Below are positions 8,975-16,486 of a DNA stretch of 64,000 nt, piece after piece; the first letter of the stretch is position 1, and each line of letters opens with the position of its first letter. The notes beneath the pieces are model-generated. The model ran no database searches and was not told where the DNA came from. It saw only the letters and a program-made list of their open reading frames with translations. This stretch comes from JBBQZO01 sp038207625. Lineage in GTDB: Bacteria > Pseudomonadota > Gammaproteobacteria > Burkholderiales > Burkholderiaceae_D. A program made the position numbers and the translations under genes. The stretch spans positions 1 to 64,000 of the forward strand of contig JBBQZO010000023.1 of assembly GCA_038207625.1 (NCBI GenBank), in the 5' to 3' direction.

Positions 8975-10495
8975 ATGTGTGGCATCGTCGGCGTCGTCTC
9001 GCATAATCCCGTCAACCAGCTCTTGTATGATGCTTTGCTGCTGTTGCAGCATCGCGGTCAGGATGCGGCGGGCATTGCAACCAATCACAGCAGCATGTTT
9101 TCCATGCACAAGGCCAACGGCCTGGTGCGTGACGTTTTCCGCACGCGCAATATGCGCATGTTGCAGGGTAATTCGGGGATCGGCCACGTGCGCTACCCGA
9201 CCGCCGGCTCCTCGTCCGAGGAAGAGGCGCAGCCGTTCTACGTCAACGCGCCGTTCGGCATCACGCTGGCGCACAACGGCAACCTGACCAACTGCGAGCA
9301 GCTCAAAGTCGAGATGTTCAAGATCGACCGCCGCCACATCAACACCGACAGTGATTCGGAAGTGTTGTTGAACGTGCTGGCGCACGAGATCCAGCAAGCG
9401 ACGACCGGTTATTCGCTCGACCCGCAAGCGGTGTTCAAGGCCGTCGCCGTGTTGCACCGGCGCGTGCGCGGCGCCTACGCTGCCGTGGCGCAGATTTCCG
9501 GGCTCGGTTTGCTGGCGTTTCGCGATCCTTACGGCATCCGTCCGCTGTGCCTGGGCATCAACGAGACCGACGCCGGCACCGAATACCTGATCGCGTCCGA
9601 ATCGGTGGCGCTCGAGGGCATGGGCTTTCGCTTCGTGCGCGACATCGCGCCGGGCGAGGCGATCTTCATCGACATGGACGGTCAGTTGCACGCCCAGCAG
9701 TGCGCCGACAATCCGACCTTGAACCCGTGCGCGTTTGAATACGTGTACCTGGCGCGTCCCGATTCGATCATCGACGGCGCCTCGGTGTATGCCACGCGCC
9801 TGAAGATGGGCGAGTACCTGGCCGACAAGATCAAGCGCCAGTTTTCGTCGGGCGAAATCGACGTCGTCATGCCGATTCCCGATTCGTCCCGTCCGGCGGC
9901 GATCCAGTTGGCCTTGAAACTGAACATCGAGTATCGCGAAGGCTTCATCAAGAACCGCTACATCGGCCGTACCTTTTTGATGCCGGGCCAGGGCATCCGC
10001 CAGAAGTCGGTGCGCCAGAAACTGAACGCGATCGCCTCCGAATTCAAGGGCAAGAACGTGCTGCTGGTGGACGACTCGATCGTGCGCGGCACCACCAGCC
10101 GCGAGATCGTGCAGATGGCGCGCGAAGCGGGCGCCAAGAACGTGATCTTCGCCTCGGCCGCGCCGCCGGTGCTGTTCCCCAACGTGTACGGGATCGACAT
10201 GCCAACGCGCGACGAGCTGATCGCCTACGGGCGCAGCGTCGAGGAAGTGTGCCGCGAAATCACCGCCGACGCGCTGGTCTACCAGGACGTGGACGCCTTG
10301 AAACGCTCGATCTCGGACTGCAATCCGGCGCTGCAAAACTTCGAGGCATCGTGCTTCGACGGCATCTACGTGACCGGCGACGTGTCGCAGGATTATCTGG
10401 ACCGCCTCGAGTACGCGCGCCACCACCCCAAGGCTGCTGTGCCGGAAGATGCGGCGCGCACCCAGCTGAACTTGAACCTGGCGACGACGGAATAA
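8975..10495 (+). CDS. purF: Amidophosphoribosyltransferase
   Basis: First committed enzyme of purine synthesis. It converts PRPP and glutamine to 5-phosphoribosylamine in the cytoplasm. It has 506 residues. It begins MCGIVGVVSHNP, so Cys2 becomes the N-terminal nucleophile of the glutaminase domain after Met removal, and there is no propeptide. LLLLQHRGQDAAGI follows. The phosphoribosyltransferase domain has the PRPP loop VLLVDDSIVRGTTSREIV at about residue 365. The start is supported by TTTAGGAGCACACC. Only 41 bp separate it from cvpA. A strong hairpin follows directly. Confidence 0.98.
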   Translation: MCGIVGVVSHNPVNQLLYDALLLLQHRGQDAAGIATNHSSMFSMHKANGLVRDVFRTRNMRMLQGNSGIGHVRYPTAGSSSEEEAQPFYVNAPFGITLAHNGNLTNCEQLKVEMFKIDRRHINTDSDSEVLLNVLAHEIQQATTGYSLDPQAVFKAVAVLHRRVRGAYAAVAQISGLGLLAFRDPYGIRPLCLGINETDAGTEYLIASESVALEGMGFRFVRDIAPGEAIFIDMDGQLHAQQCADNPTLNPCAFEYVYLARPDSIIDGASVYATRLKMGEYLADKIKRQFSSGEIDVVMPIPDSSRPAAIQLALKLNIEYREGFIKNRYIGRTFLMPGQGIRQKSVRQKLNAIASEFKGKNVLLVDDSIVRGTTSREIVQMAREAGAKNVIFASAAPPVLFPNVYGIDMPTRDELIAYGRSVEEVCREITADALVYQDVDALKRSISDCNPALQNFEASCFDGIYVTGDVSQDYLDRLEYARHHPKAAVPEDAARTQLNLNLATTE

Positions 10496-10502
10496 GTCGC
10501 TG

Positions 10503-10530
10503 GCCCGGCGCCGCGCGCGCCGGGCTTTTT
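10503..10530 (+). terminator. Rho-independent terminator after purF
   Basis: A perfect 9-bp stem (GCCCGGCGC at 10503-10511 and GCGCCGGGC at 10517-10525) with a 5-nt loop and TTTTT. It ends only 10 bp before the start codon of the next gene, so it may also limit or modulate expression of that gene. Confidence 0.8.
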
Positions 10531-10540
10531 GGTAGCGCTC

Positions 10541-11785
10541 ATGAACGACAAAAAAAACTACGGCTTCACCACCACCATCTTGCATAGCGATCGCCAAAAG
10601 GCGATCGAGCACGGCTCGCTGCACCGCCCCATCCACACCTCGGTCGCGTTCGGCTATGCCGATGCGCGCCAGCTCGCCTCGGTATTTCAGGGCAAGGAGC
10701 CGGGCTACCGTTACGGGCGCCAGGGCAATCCCACCGTCTCGGCGCTGGAAGACAAGATCACCAAGATGGAAGACGGCGTCGCCTCGCTGTGCTTTGCCAC
10801 CGGCATGGGCGCCATCGGCGCCGTGTTCCAGGCGCTGCTGCGCGCGGGCGACCATGTCGTCTCGTCGTCCTTCTTGTTCGGTAACACCAACAGCCTGTGG
10901 CAGACCGTGGCCGGGCAGGGCGTGGGCGTGGCGTTTGTCGACGCCACCGACGCGGCCCAGGTCGAGGCGGCCATTTTGCCCAACACCCGCATCGTGTTCG
11001 TCGAAACGATCGCCAATCCGCGCACCCAGGTGGCGGACCTGGCGCGCATCGGCGCCATCTGCAAGGCGCGCGGCATCCTGTACGTGGTGGACAACACCAT
11101 GACAACGCCGTATCTGTTCCGGCCCAAATCGGTGCATGCGGGCCTGGTCGTGAACGCGCTGACCAAGTCGATCGGCGGACATGGTATTGCGCTGGGCGGC
11201 AGCCTGACCGACACCGGCTGCTACGACTGGAGCGCCTACCCGAACATTGCGCCCAACTTCAAGCGCAACCCGCCAGCCCAGTGGGGCATCGCGCAATTGC
11301 GCGCCAAGGGCTTGCGTGACTTCGGTGCCTCGCTCGCGCCCGAGGCGGCGCACCACATCGCCGTGGGCGCCGAAACGCTGGCGCTGCGCATGGAGCGCAC
11401 GGCATCGAACGCGCTGGCGCTGGCGCGCATGTTGGAAGCCGATCCGCGCGTGGCCGCCGTGCATTACCCGGGTCTGGAGTCGCATCCCCAGCACGCGCTG
11501 TCCAAGGAACTGTTTCGCAGTTTCGGTTCGCTGTTGAGCTTCGAGCTGGCCGAGGGCATCGATTGCTTCGATTACCTGAACCGCTTGAAGCTGGCCATCT
11601 CGGCGAGCAACCTGGGCGACACGCGCACCTTGGTGATACCGGTGGCGCACACAATCTTTTTCGAAATGGGCGCTGAGCGGCGCGCCAGCATGGGCATCGC
11701 CGAGTCCCTGATCCGGGTCTCGGTCGGTATCGAAGAGCAGGCCGACCTGCTGAACGACTTCGGTGAAGCGCTCGGCGCCGCCTGA
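10541..11785 (+). CDS. Cys/Met metabolism PLP enzyme (cystathionine gamma-synthase family)
   Basis: A fold-type I PLP enzyme of the trans-sulfuration family (414 residues, full length), cytoplasmic. RYGRQGNPTVSALEDKI, FATGMGAIGAVFQALL and the PLP-lysine context NALTKSIGGHG (Lys209) are visible. O-succinylhomoserine sulfhydrylase (metZ) often follows purF in related genomes, which makes a role in methionine synthesis from an activated homoserine likely. The N-terminus (KNYGFTTTILHSDRQ) differs from typical MetZ, so cystathionine gamma-synthase or gamma-lyase activity is possible and no symbol is given. I start at the ATG at 10541; the only upstream in-frame start lies in the terminator T-run. 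Confidence 0.9.
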   Translation: MNDKKNYGFTTTILHSDRQKAIEHGSLHRPIHTSVAFGYADARQLASVFQGKEPGYRYGRQGNPTVSALEDKITKMEDGVASLCFATGMGAIGAVFQALLRAGDHVVSSSFLFGNTNSLWQTVAGQGVGVAFVDATDAAQVEAAILPNTRIVFVETIANPRTQVADLARIGAICKARGILYVVDNTMTTPYLFRPKSVHAGLVVNALTKSIGGHGIALGGSLTDTGCYDWSAYPNIAPNFKRNPPAQWGIAQLRAKGLRDFGASLAPEAAHHIAVGAETLALRMERTASNALALARMLEADPRVAAVHYPGLESHPQHALSKELFRSFGSLLSFELAEGIDCFDYLNRLKLAISASNLGDTRTLVIPVAHTIFFEMGAERRASMGIAESLIRVSVGIEEQADLLNDFGEALGAA

Positions 11786-12192
11786 GTGGTGCGATCTGCT
11801 CACGGATGTGTAAAACTTTGTAAGTTGTGCGCGCAATGCGTTGGGTAAATTGGTGCCATTTTTTGATATCGGGCATCGACTCTTCACACCAGGCGGAGTG
11901 ATCAGCGGTGTCCGCTTGATGTCGATGTTGCGCGCCGTGAGAGTGTCCGCTTGGCTGACACGGCAGCGTCGGCAAGCGCCGTGGCCCACGCTGTGTGGGC
12001 CAGCGCGACCCTTTGCCATGGATGGCGAACGAGGCTGACGAACTGCTGCGCCCGCGCGATGTGGGTGTGGCGCGCGCCAACGCCTGATACGTCGTCGCTT
12101 CGCTGCGATCGCCCTGGTGGCGACGGGCGGATTGATCAAATGGCGGCGATGGAGTAATGTTCCGGACAATCCACACTCTAGCGTTTGCACCG
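11786..12192. other. Intergenic region
   Basis: About 400 bp without a supported gene. It separates the PLP enzyme from the first of two paralogous secreted proteins. Short frames here are arginine-rich and look like chance. The ATG at 12157 is in frame with the next gene and has GGAG just upstream, so the leader may be shorter than drawn. Confidence 0.5.
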
Positions 12193-12966
12193 ATGAAAAA
12201 ATATCTGTTCTGTCTGTCCCTGATGCTCAGTGGTGTCGCCTGCGCCGACGAGATCAGCAACGCTAATAAATTGCTGGCTGCAAAGTCCTATCCCCAGGCG
12301 CTGCAGTCCTACACCAAGCTTGCCAACGCCGGCAACGCCGAGGCGCAGTTTCATCTGGGGGAAATGCATTGGCGCGGTGACGGCGTGCCGGCCGACCCCG
12401 GCAAGGCCGAAGCCTGGTTGCAGAAAGCGGCGGCCAAGGGATATCCGGCTGCCGTGGCCTTGCTCGAGGTGATGCGCCAGCGTCAGCTGCACCGCGACGA
12501 CATCGACTTCTGGCTGACCCGCTACGATGGCGCCGACCTCAAGACGGGCAAGTTCGCGTGCAAGATCCCCACCGTGCCGGCCATTTCCAAGAACAACGAT
12601 GACATCCATGCGATCACGACCAAGTTCAGCAACTGGCAAAATTGCTACAACGATTTTGCCGCCAATCTGAATGCGTCGATGCCGGCGGAAAAACATTTGC
12701 CAAGCGATATAGCGAAGCTGATGAGTCAGGCGGAAATCGATCAGAGCCTGGCCCGTCTGGACGAGGTGTTTGCCCGCGTGGCGACCGACGCCAAGATGGC
12801 TGCCGATATCGCTCTGGCCGACTACCATGCTTGGCGCAGCGCGACGGACGCCTTCGTGGCGGAGCAAAACGCGGACGCGCTCAAGCGCAGCGCGACGCCG
12901 ACCAGCAACGAGCTGCGCCCGATCGAAATTCAGCGCCTGCAAAACGTCGCGCCAAAACCGCGCTGA
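12193..12966 (+). CDS. Secreted Sel1/TPR-repeat protein, first of a tandem pair
   Basis: Exported protein of unknown function, 257 residues. The signal peptide MKKYLFCLSLMLSGVACA has predicted cleavage before DE. One or two Sel1-like alpha-helical repeats follow (AEAQFHLGEMHWRGDGVPAD, then AEAWLQKAAAKGYPAA). The second half has no family I recognise. It shares with the next gene a conserved core: YDG, a cysteine in GKFACKIP, WQNCYN, then an LNA..MPAEKHLPSDI block. The two conserved cysteines could form a disulfide. I chose the ATG at 12193 because it gives a standard signal peptide; the in-frame ATG at 12157 would add 12 residues. Confidence 0.8.
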   Translation: MKKYLFCLSLMLSGVACADEISNANKLLAAKSYPQALQSYTKLANAGNAEAQFHLGEMHWRGDGVPADPGKAEAWLQKAAAKGYPAAVALLEVMRQRQLHRDDIDFWLTRYDGADLKTGKFACKIPTVPAISKNNDDIHAITTKFSNWQNCYNDFAANLNASMPAEKHLPSDIAKLMSQAEIDQSLARLDEVFARVATDAKMAADIALADYHAWRSATDAFVAEQNADALKRSATPTSNELRPIEIQRLQNVAPKPR

Positions 12967-12982
12967 ACGGCGTTGATGACTG

Positions 12983-13011
12983 TTGCGTAAATGATATACA
13001 TGCTAATATAT
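12983..13011 (+). promoter_or_regulatory. Candidate promoter of the second Sel1-like gene
   Basis: TTGCGT at 12983-12988 and ATATAT at 13006-13011 with a 17-bp spacer (or TAATAT at 13004-13009 with 15 bp), in a short AT-rich stretch between the paralogs. It suggests the second gene can be transcribed on its own. Confidence 0.3.
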
Positions 13012-13147
13012 TCATGATGCAATGGTCGCTGCGCGGGCCGTTTGCAGCACCCGCGCCGCTGCGCAGACAGTGGGCGGGCACGACATCGGCCACGCAGTTC
13101 GGCGTGCATGCTGCTGCCGGCCATCGAGATCGCCAAGGAGACCAAAG

Positions 13148-13930
13148 ATGAAGAACACGTTGCTGTCGAAAGCATTGTTGATGCTGTGCTGTGCTGCGTG
13201 GGGCAGCGTTGTCCATGCCGATGAGCTGGCCGATGCGGCACGCTTTCAGGACGCCAAGAACTATCCGCAGGCCCAGGCACTGTACACCCGGCTGGCCAAG
13301 GCGGGTAATGCTGAAGCGCAACTTGCGCTGGGGGAGTTGTATGGTTTTGGCGACGGCATGCCCGAGGACTTGAAGCAGGCCGAGTTTTGGATTGGCAAGG
13401 CTGCGGCCCAGGGGCAGCGCGATGCGCCGGCGGCGCTCAAGGTGATGCAGGCGCGTGCAGCGCGCAAGACCGATATCGCCTACTACACCACCGCCTACGA
13501 CGGGCGCGAAGTGAAACTGGACTGCGTCGCGCCGGCGCTGCCAGCGGTGTCGACGACGAATGCTGAAATACACGAGGTCAGCAGCGCATTCAATCAGTGG
13601 CAGGACTGCTACAACGGCTTTACTGCGCGCTTGAACGCGGCACTTCCGGCGGGCAAGGCGATTCCCCCCGATCTGGTGGGCATCATGAGCAACGACGAAT
13701 TTGCCCGCTCCAGCGCGGCGATGGACAAAGTGTACGCGGCGATCGGTGCGCAGGCTGGCGCGGTGGCGGCCGAACTGGGTGCGCGTCATCAGGCCTGGCG
13801 CGGCGCGACAGAGCTGTACGTGAAAGGGCAGTCGGCCCAGATGCAGGCCGACTACGAGCAGGCGCAGCGCCAGATGGCTGCGGCGCGCAACAACCGCGTC
13901 AATGCGGGCGAAAACGCAAAAGGTCGCTGA
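13148..13930 (+). CDS. Secreted Sel1/TPR-repeat protein, second of a tandem pair
   Basis: A 260-residue exported paralog of the preceding gene. The signal peptide MKNTLLSKALLMLCCAAWGSVVHA is followed by DELADAARFQDAKNYPQAQA, where the other has DEISNANKLLAAKSYPQALQ. A Sel1-like repeat (AEAQLALGELYGFGDGMPED) and the same unnamed C-terminal region follow: YDG, C in VKLDCVAP, WQDCYNGF, AALPAGKAIPPDL, IMSNDEF, AWRGATELYV. The start is the ATG at 13148 with AAGGAGACCAAAG upstream. The 180 bp between the genes hold a possible promoter. The tandem arrangement indicates a local duplication followed by divergence. Function unknown; probably periplasmic. Confidence 0.82.
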   Translation: MKNTLLSKALLMLCCAAWGSVVHADELADAARFQDAKNYPQAQALYTRLAKAGNAEAQLALGELYGFGDGMPEDLKQAEFWIGKAAAQGQRDAPAALKVMQARAARKTDIAYYTTAYDGREVKLDCVAPALPAVSTTNAEIHEVSSAFNQWQDCYNGFTARLNAALPAGKAIPPDLVGIMSNDEFARSSAAMDKVYAAIGAQAGAVAAELGARHQAWRGATELYVKGQSAQMQADYEQAQRQMAAARNNRVNAGENAKGR

Positions 13931-13937
13931 TGCCGGC

Positions 13938-13961
13938 GGCGGCGCCCGTTTCGGTGCCGCC
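13938..13961. terminator. Possible bidirectional terminator hairpin
   Basis: GGCGGCGCC at 13938-13946 pairs with GGTGCCGCC at 13953-13961 (one G-T pair), between the convergent Sel1-like gene and lexA. There is no real T-run, so support is weak. Confidence 0.3.
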
Positions 13962-13975
13962 CGTTTGCCCGGGAG

Positions 13976-14608
13976 TCAGTTCCAGCTGCGCATCAGGCCC
14001 ACGGCCAGCCCTTCGAGGGCGAAGTCGTCGGCGTCCAGGTCGACCCGGATCACCTTGAAGTCGGGGTTTTCCGGCAGCAGTTCAACGAGCGAGCCGGTCT
14101 TCTTGTAGCGCTTGACGGTGACGTCGTCGCCGATGCGCGCCACCACGATTTGCCCGTTCTTGGCGCTGTCGACTTTTTTAACGGCCAGCAGATCGCCGTC
14201 CATGATGCCCGCGTCGCGCATCGACCAGCCGCGCACCTTGAGCAGAAAGTCCGGCTTGGACGAAAACATCGCCGGGTCGACGCTATACGTCGCTTCGACG
14301 TGCTCCTGCGCCAGCATGGGCGAGCCGGCCGCCACGCGCCCCACCAGCGGCAGCGACATCATCAAGGTCGGCGGGGGCATCGGCGTACCGAGCGAGCTGC
14401 CGATCAGGCGGATGCCGCGCGAGGTGCCGGGCGAAATTTCGATGGCGCCCTTGCGCGCCAGCGCCTGCAGATGCTCTTCGGCCGCGTTGGCCGAGCGAAA
14501 GCCCAGTTCGGTGGCGATTTCGGCACGGGTGGGCGGAAAGCCGGTGTTTTCGATCGCATCCTTGATCAGGTTGAGAATTTGTTCTTGCCGTGCGGTGAGC
14601 TTGATCAT
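13976..14608 (-). CDS. lexA: LexA repressor
   Basis: SOS response repressor, 210 residues. The N-terminal winged helix has FPPTRAEIATELGFRSANAA (residues 24-43) as DNA-reading region. The C-terminal S24 autoprotease has the Ala94-Gly95 cleavage site in GRVAAGSPM, the catalytic serine in VRGWSM (Ser129) and the general-base lysine in VTVKRYKK (Lys166). RecA filaments trigger self-cleavage and derepress DNA-repair genes. I start at the ATG at 14608 (MIKLTARQ). An ATG 12 bp upstream (14620) is in frame but less like relatives. Two SOS boxes lie directly upstream, so it represses itself. It is divergent from rpsF. Confidence 0.97.
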   Translation of the reverse strand: MIKLTARQEQILNLIKDAIENTGFPPTRAEIATELGFRSANAAEEHLQALARKGAIEISPGTSRGIRLIGSSLGTPMPPPTLMMSLPLVGRVAAGSPMLAQEHVEATYSVDPAMFSSKPDFLLKVRGWSMRDAGIMDGDLLAVKKVDSAKNGQIVVARIGDDVTVKRYKKTGSLVELLPENPDFKVIRVDLDADDFALEGLAVGLMRSWN

Positions 14609-14627
14609 GGGTGGGCGCATTGGGATG

Positions 14628-14643
14628 CTGTCTGTATCAACAG
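14628..14643 (-). promoter_or_regulatory. SOS box 1 of lexA
   Basis: CTG-N10-CAG (CTGTCTGTATCAACAG), the LexA operator pattern, 19 bp upstream of the lexA start codon. One base separates it from box 2. The inner bases match the alternating TA core less well than those of box 2. Confidence 0.65.
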
Positions 14644-14644
14644 A

Positions 14645-14660
14645 CTGTATTTTTGTACAG
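14645..14660 (-). promoter_or_regulatory. SOS box 2 of lexA
   Basis: CTGTATTTTTGTACAG fits the proteobacterial LexA operator CTGT-N8-ACAG exactly. Its spacing from box 1 is 17 bp centre to centre. A double operator allows cooperative autorepression. Confidence 0.88.
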
Positions 14661-14746
14661 TATTCCTGGGAATGCAAGGGATTTTGTCGGTTTGCGCGAA
14701 ATTGTCGCGCCGCGTCGTGCGCCAGCCAGCCGGGGTGAACTCGCCC

Positions 14747-14775
14747 TTGATCAAACGCACAATCCGCGTTATAAT
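14747..14775 (+). promoter_or_regulatory. Sigma70 promoter of the rpsF operon
   Basis: TTGATC at 14747-14752 and a perfect TATAAT at 14770-14775 with a 17-bp spacer. The start would be near 14782, giving a leader of about 70 nt before rpsF. In other bacteria the S6:S18 dimer binds this leader; I cannot confirm that structure here. Confidence 0.75.
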
Positions 14776-14852
14776 CGCCGGCTTTCCCTTCCCACACTCG
14801 TCTTGACGCCGAGGTGGGCATTTGTTTCAACAACGCCCTTAAGGAGTTATGC

Positions 14853-15239
14853 ATGCGTCATTATGAAATCGTTTTTATTGTCCACCCGGACCAAAGCGAG
14901 CAAGTCCCGGCGATGATCGAACGTTACAAAGCCAGCGTGACCACGCGCGGCGGTTCCGTTCACCGCGTGGAAGACTGGGGCCGTCGTCAGATGGCTTACT
15001 CGATCCAGAAGCTGCCAAAAGCACACTACATCTGCCTGAACATCGAATGCGACAACGAGACCCTGGTCGAAATTGAAACCGCATTCAAATTCAATGATGC
15101 CGTGCTGCGTCACCTCACCGTTCGCATGAAGAAGGCTGAAACCACGCCATCGCCGATGATGAAATCGGTTCAACGTGAAGACGCAGCCAAGAGCCACCGT
15201 TCCGAGGCACCTGCCCCCGCAGCCGCTGTAGCAGCGTAA
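14853..15239 (+). CDS. rpsF: 30S ribosomal protein S6
   Basis: Small-subunit protein that pairs with S18 on the 16S rRNA platform. It has 128 residues. It starts MRHYEIVFIVHPDQSEQVP with a clear AAGGAG site and has the S6 core VHRVEDWGRRQMAYSIQKLPKAHY. The last 30 residues are an Ala/Glu/Pro-rich tail common in betaproteobacteria. It is first of the operon rpsF-priB-rpsR-rplI, with short gaps. Confidence 0.98.
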   Translation: MRHYEIVFIVHPDQSEQVPAMIERYKASVTTRGGSVHRVEDWGRRQMAYSIQKLPKAHYICLNIECDNETLVEIETAFKFNDAVLRHLTVRMKKAETTPSPMMKSVQREDAAKSHRSEAPAPAAAVAA

Positions 15240-15270
15240 TTTTTTTGCCGGGAACCGTGTTACGGGAACA

Positions 15271-15567
15271 GTGAATCAACTTCAGGTAGTAGCTCAGATT
15301 GCCGAGCGTGATGTATTGCGTTATACCCCGGCAGGCTTGCCGATCGTGACAGCAGTCTTGCTGCACAGTTCGCAGCAGCAGGAAGCAGGGGTGGCAAGGT
15401 TGGTCGAGTTCGAGATGTCAGCGCTGGCCGCCGGCGAAATCTCGGGACGATTTGCCAGGGCGGAGTTGGGTGCCAGTTACATGTTCACAGGATTTTTGGC
15501 GAAGAAGAACCGCAACAGCAAAAGCCTGGTGTTTCACATCATTGATTTCAGTGCCGTCACAGCGTGA
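15271..15567 (+). CDS. priB: Primosomal replication protein N
   Basis: Single-stranded-DNA-binding OB-fold protein of the replication-restart primosome. It works with PriA to reload DnaB at stalled forks. It has 98 residues, the normal PriB length. The GTG start at 15271 gives MNQLQVVAQIAERDVLRYTPAG. The pattern of an SSB-like OB fold is visible (VLRYTPAGLPIVTAVLLH, then SYMFTGFLAKKNRNS). It lies between rpsF and rpsR as in most beta- and gammaproteobacteria, with dnaB shortly downstream. Confidence 0.94.
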   Translation: MNQLQVVAQIAERDVLRYTPAGLPIVTAVLLHSSQQQEAGVARLVEFEMSALAAGEISGRFARAELGASYMFTGFLAKKNRNSKSLVFHIIDFSAVTA

Positions 15568-15593
15568 CGCACTTTTAAATACAGGAGCCTCAA

Positions 15594-15884
15594 ATGGCAT
15601 TCGGTAAAAAGTTCGACAAAAACAAGCTCAAGCTTAAAGAGAAACGCAAACAGCAAAATCCTTTGTTCAAGCGTAAGAAGTTCTGCCGCTTCACCGCTGC
15701 GAACGTCGAACAAGTTGACTACAAAGACGTCGACACGCTCAAAGATTTCGTCCAGGAAAACGGCAAGATCATGCCAGCACGCCTGACCGGTACCAAGGCG
15801 CACTATCAGCGTCAAGTGGACACCGCCATCAAGCGCGCACGCTACCTCGCGCTGCTGCCTTACACCGATCTGCACCACGCTTAA
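15594..15884 (+). CDS. rpsR: 30S ribosomal protein S18
   Basis: Small-subunit protein, the partner of S6. It has 96 residues, slightly longer than the E. coli protein because of a Lys-rich N-terminal extension (MAFGKKFDKNKLKLKEKRKQ). The core FKRKKFCRFTAANVEQVDYKD and the C-terminal ITGT-like ARLTGTKAHYQRQVDTAIKR and LPYTDLH are typical. It has an AGGAG site and lies in the rpsF operon. Confidence 0.98.
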   Translation: MAFGKKFDKNKLKLKEKRKQQNPLFKRKKFCRFTAANVEQVDYKDVDTLKDFVQENGKIMPARLTGTKAHYQRQVDTAIKRARYLALLPYTDLHHA

Positions 15885-15914
15885 TTCGCGTCGCAGCTAA
15901 TCCTGGAGAGAACT

Positions 15915-16367
15915 ATGCAAATCATTCTGTTAGAAAAAGTCGTTAATGTCGGTAACCTCGGCGAAGTCGTCAAAGTCAAAGACGGTTACGCACGTAACTT
16001 CCTGATCCCACAACGTATGGCTCGTCGTGCTACCGCTTCGGCAGTGGCCGAATTCGAAGTCAAACGCGCTGAACTGGAAAAAGCTGCCGCTGAGAAGCTG
16101 GCTGCTTGCCAGGCTCAAGGCGACAAGCTGTCCGGCATGACCATCTCGGTCGGCCAAAAAGCTGGCGTCGATGGCCGTTTGTTCGGTTCCGTGACCAACT
16201 TCGACATCGCTGAAGCGTTGACGAAGCAAGGTTTCGCTGTCGAAAAAGCGCAAGTGCGTCTGCCTACCGGTCCGTTGAAGACCACCGGCGAACACGCTGT
16301 GTCGGTTGCTCTGCATACCGATGTGGTCGTTGAAGTGACCGTCGCCGTCGTCGGCGAAGCAGCCTAA
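15915..16367 (+). CDS. rplI: 50S ribosomal protein L9
   Basis: Large-subunit protein with two globular domains joined by a long helix, near the L1 stalk. It has 150 residues, full length. It starts MQIILLEKVVNVGNLGEVVKVK, with the L9 signature GYARNFLIPQRMA. The central helix is at about residues 45-75 and the C-terminal domain has GRLFGSVTNFDIAEAL. It is last gene of the rpsF operon and is followed by a terminator. Confidence 0.98.
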   Translation: MQIILLEKVVNVGNLGEVVKVKDGYARNFLIPQRMARRATASAVAEFEVKRAELEKAAAEKLAACQAQGDKLSGMTISVGQKAGVDGRLFGSVTNFDIAEALTKQGFAVEKAQVRLPTGPLKTTGEHAVSVALHTDVVVEVTVAVVGEAA

Positions 16368-16409
16368 GTCGTCGCGGGCTGCGTGCCCGCGAGACGGATG
16401 TTGCAGTGC

Positions 16410-16438
16410 AAAAAAAGCCGGCTTCGCCCGGCTTTTTT
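16410..16438 (+). terminator. Terminator of the rpsF-priB-rpsR-rplI operon
   Basis: GCCGG at 16417-16421 pairs with CCGGC at 16428-16432 around a CTTCGC loop, flanked by seven A and six T residues that extend the stem. A classic bidirectional-looking intrinsic terminator. Confidence 0.85.
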
Positions 16439-16473
16439 CTCGCCTAAATTTCTGTTCGGACATCCGAAGCGGG

Positions 16474-16479
16474 TATAAT
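16474..16479 (+). promoter_or_regulatory. -10 box of dnaB, predicting a leaderless mRNA
   Basis: A perfect TATAAT ends 7 bp before the dnaB ATG at 16487. Transcription starting at the usual distance would begin at or within a base or two of the ATG. No Shine-Dalgarno sequence lies between. The -35 region (around 16451-16456) is weak. Confidence 0.5.
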
Positions 16480-16486
16480 TCGCGCC

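Noticed and set aside
8945..12190. Very long minus-strand open frame opposite purF and the PLP enzyme
   Set aside because: Arg/His/Gln-rich antisense product typical of GC-rich coding DNA; the plus strand encodes clear enzymes with intact motifs.
12157..12966. Start of the first Sel1-like gene at 12157
   Set aside because: GGAG is only 2 bp from that ATG and the product would put 12 residues ahead of a standard signal peptide; kept as an alternative only.
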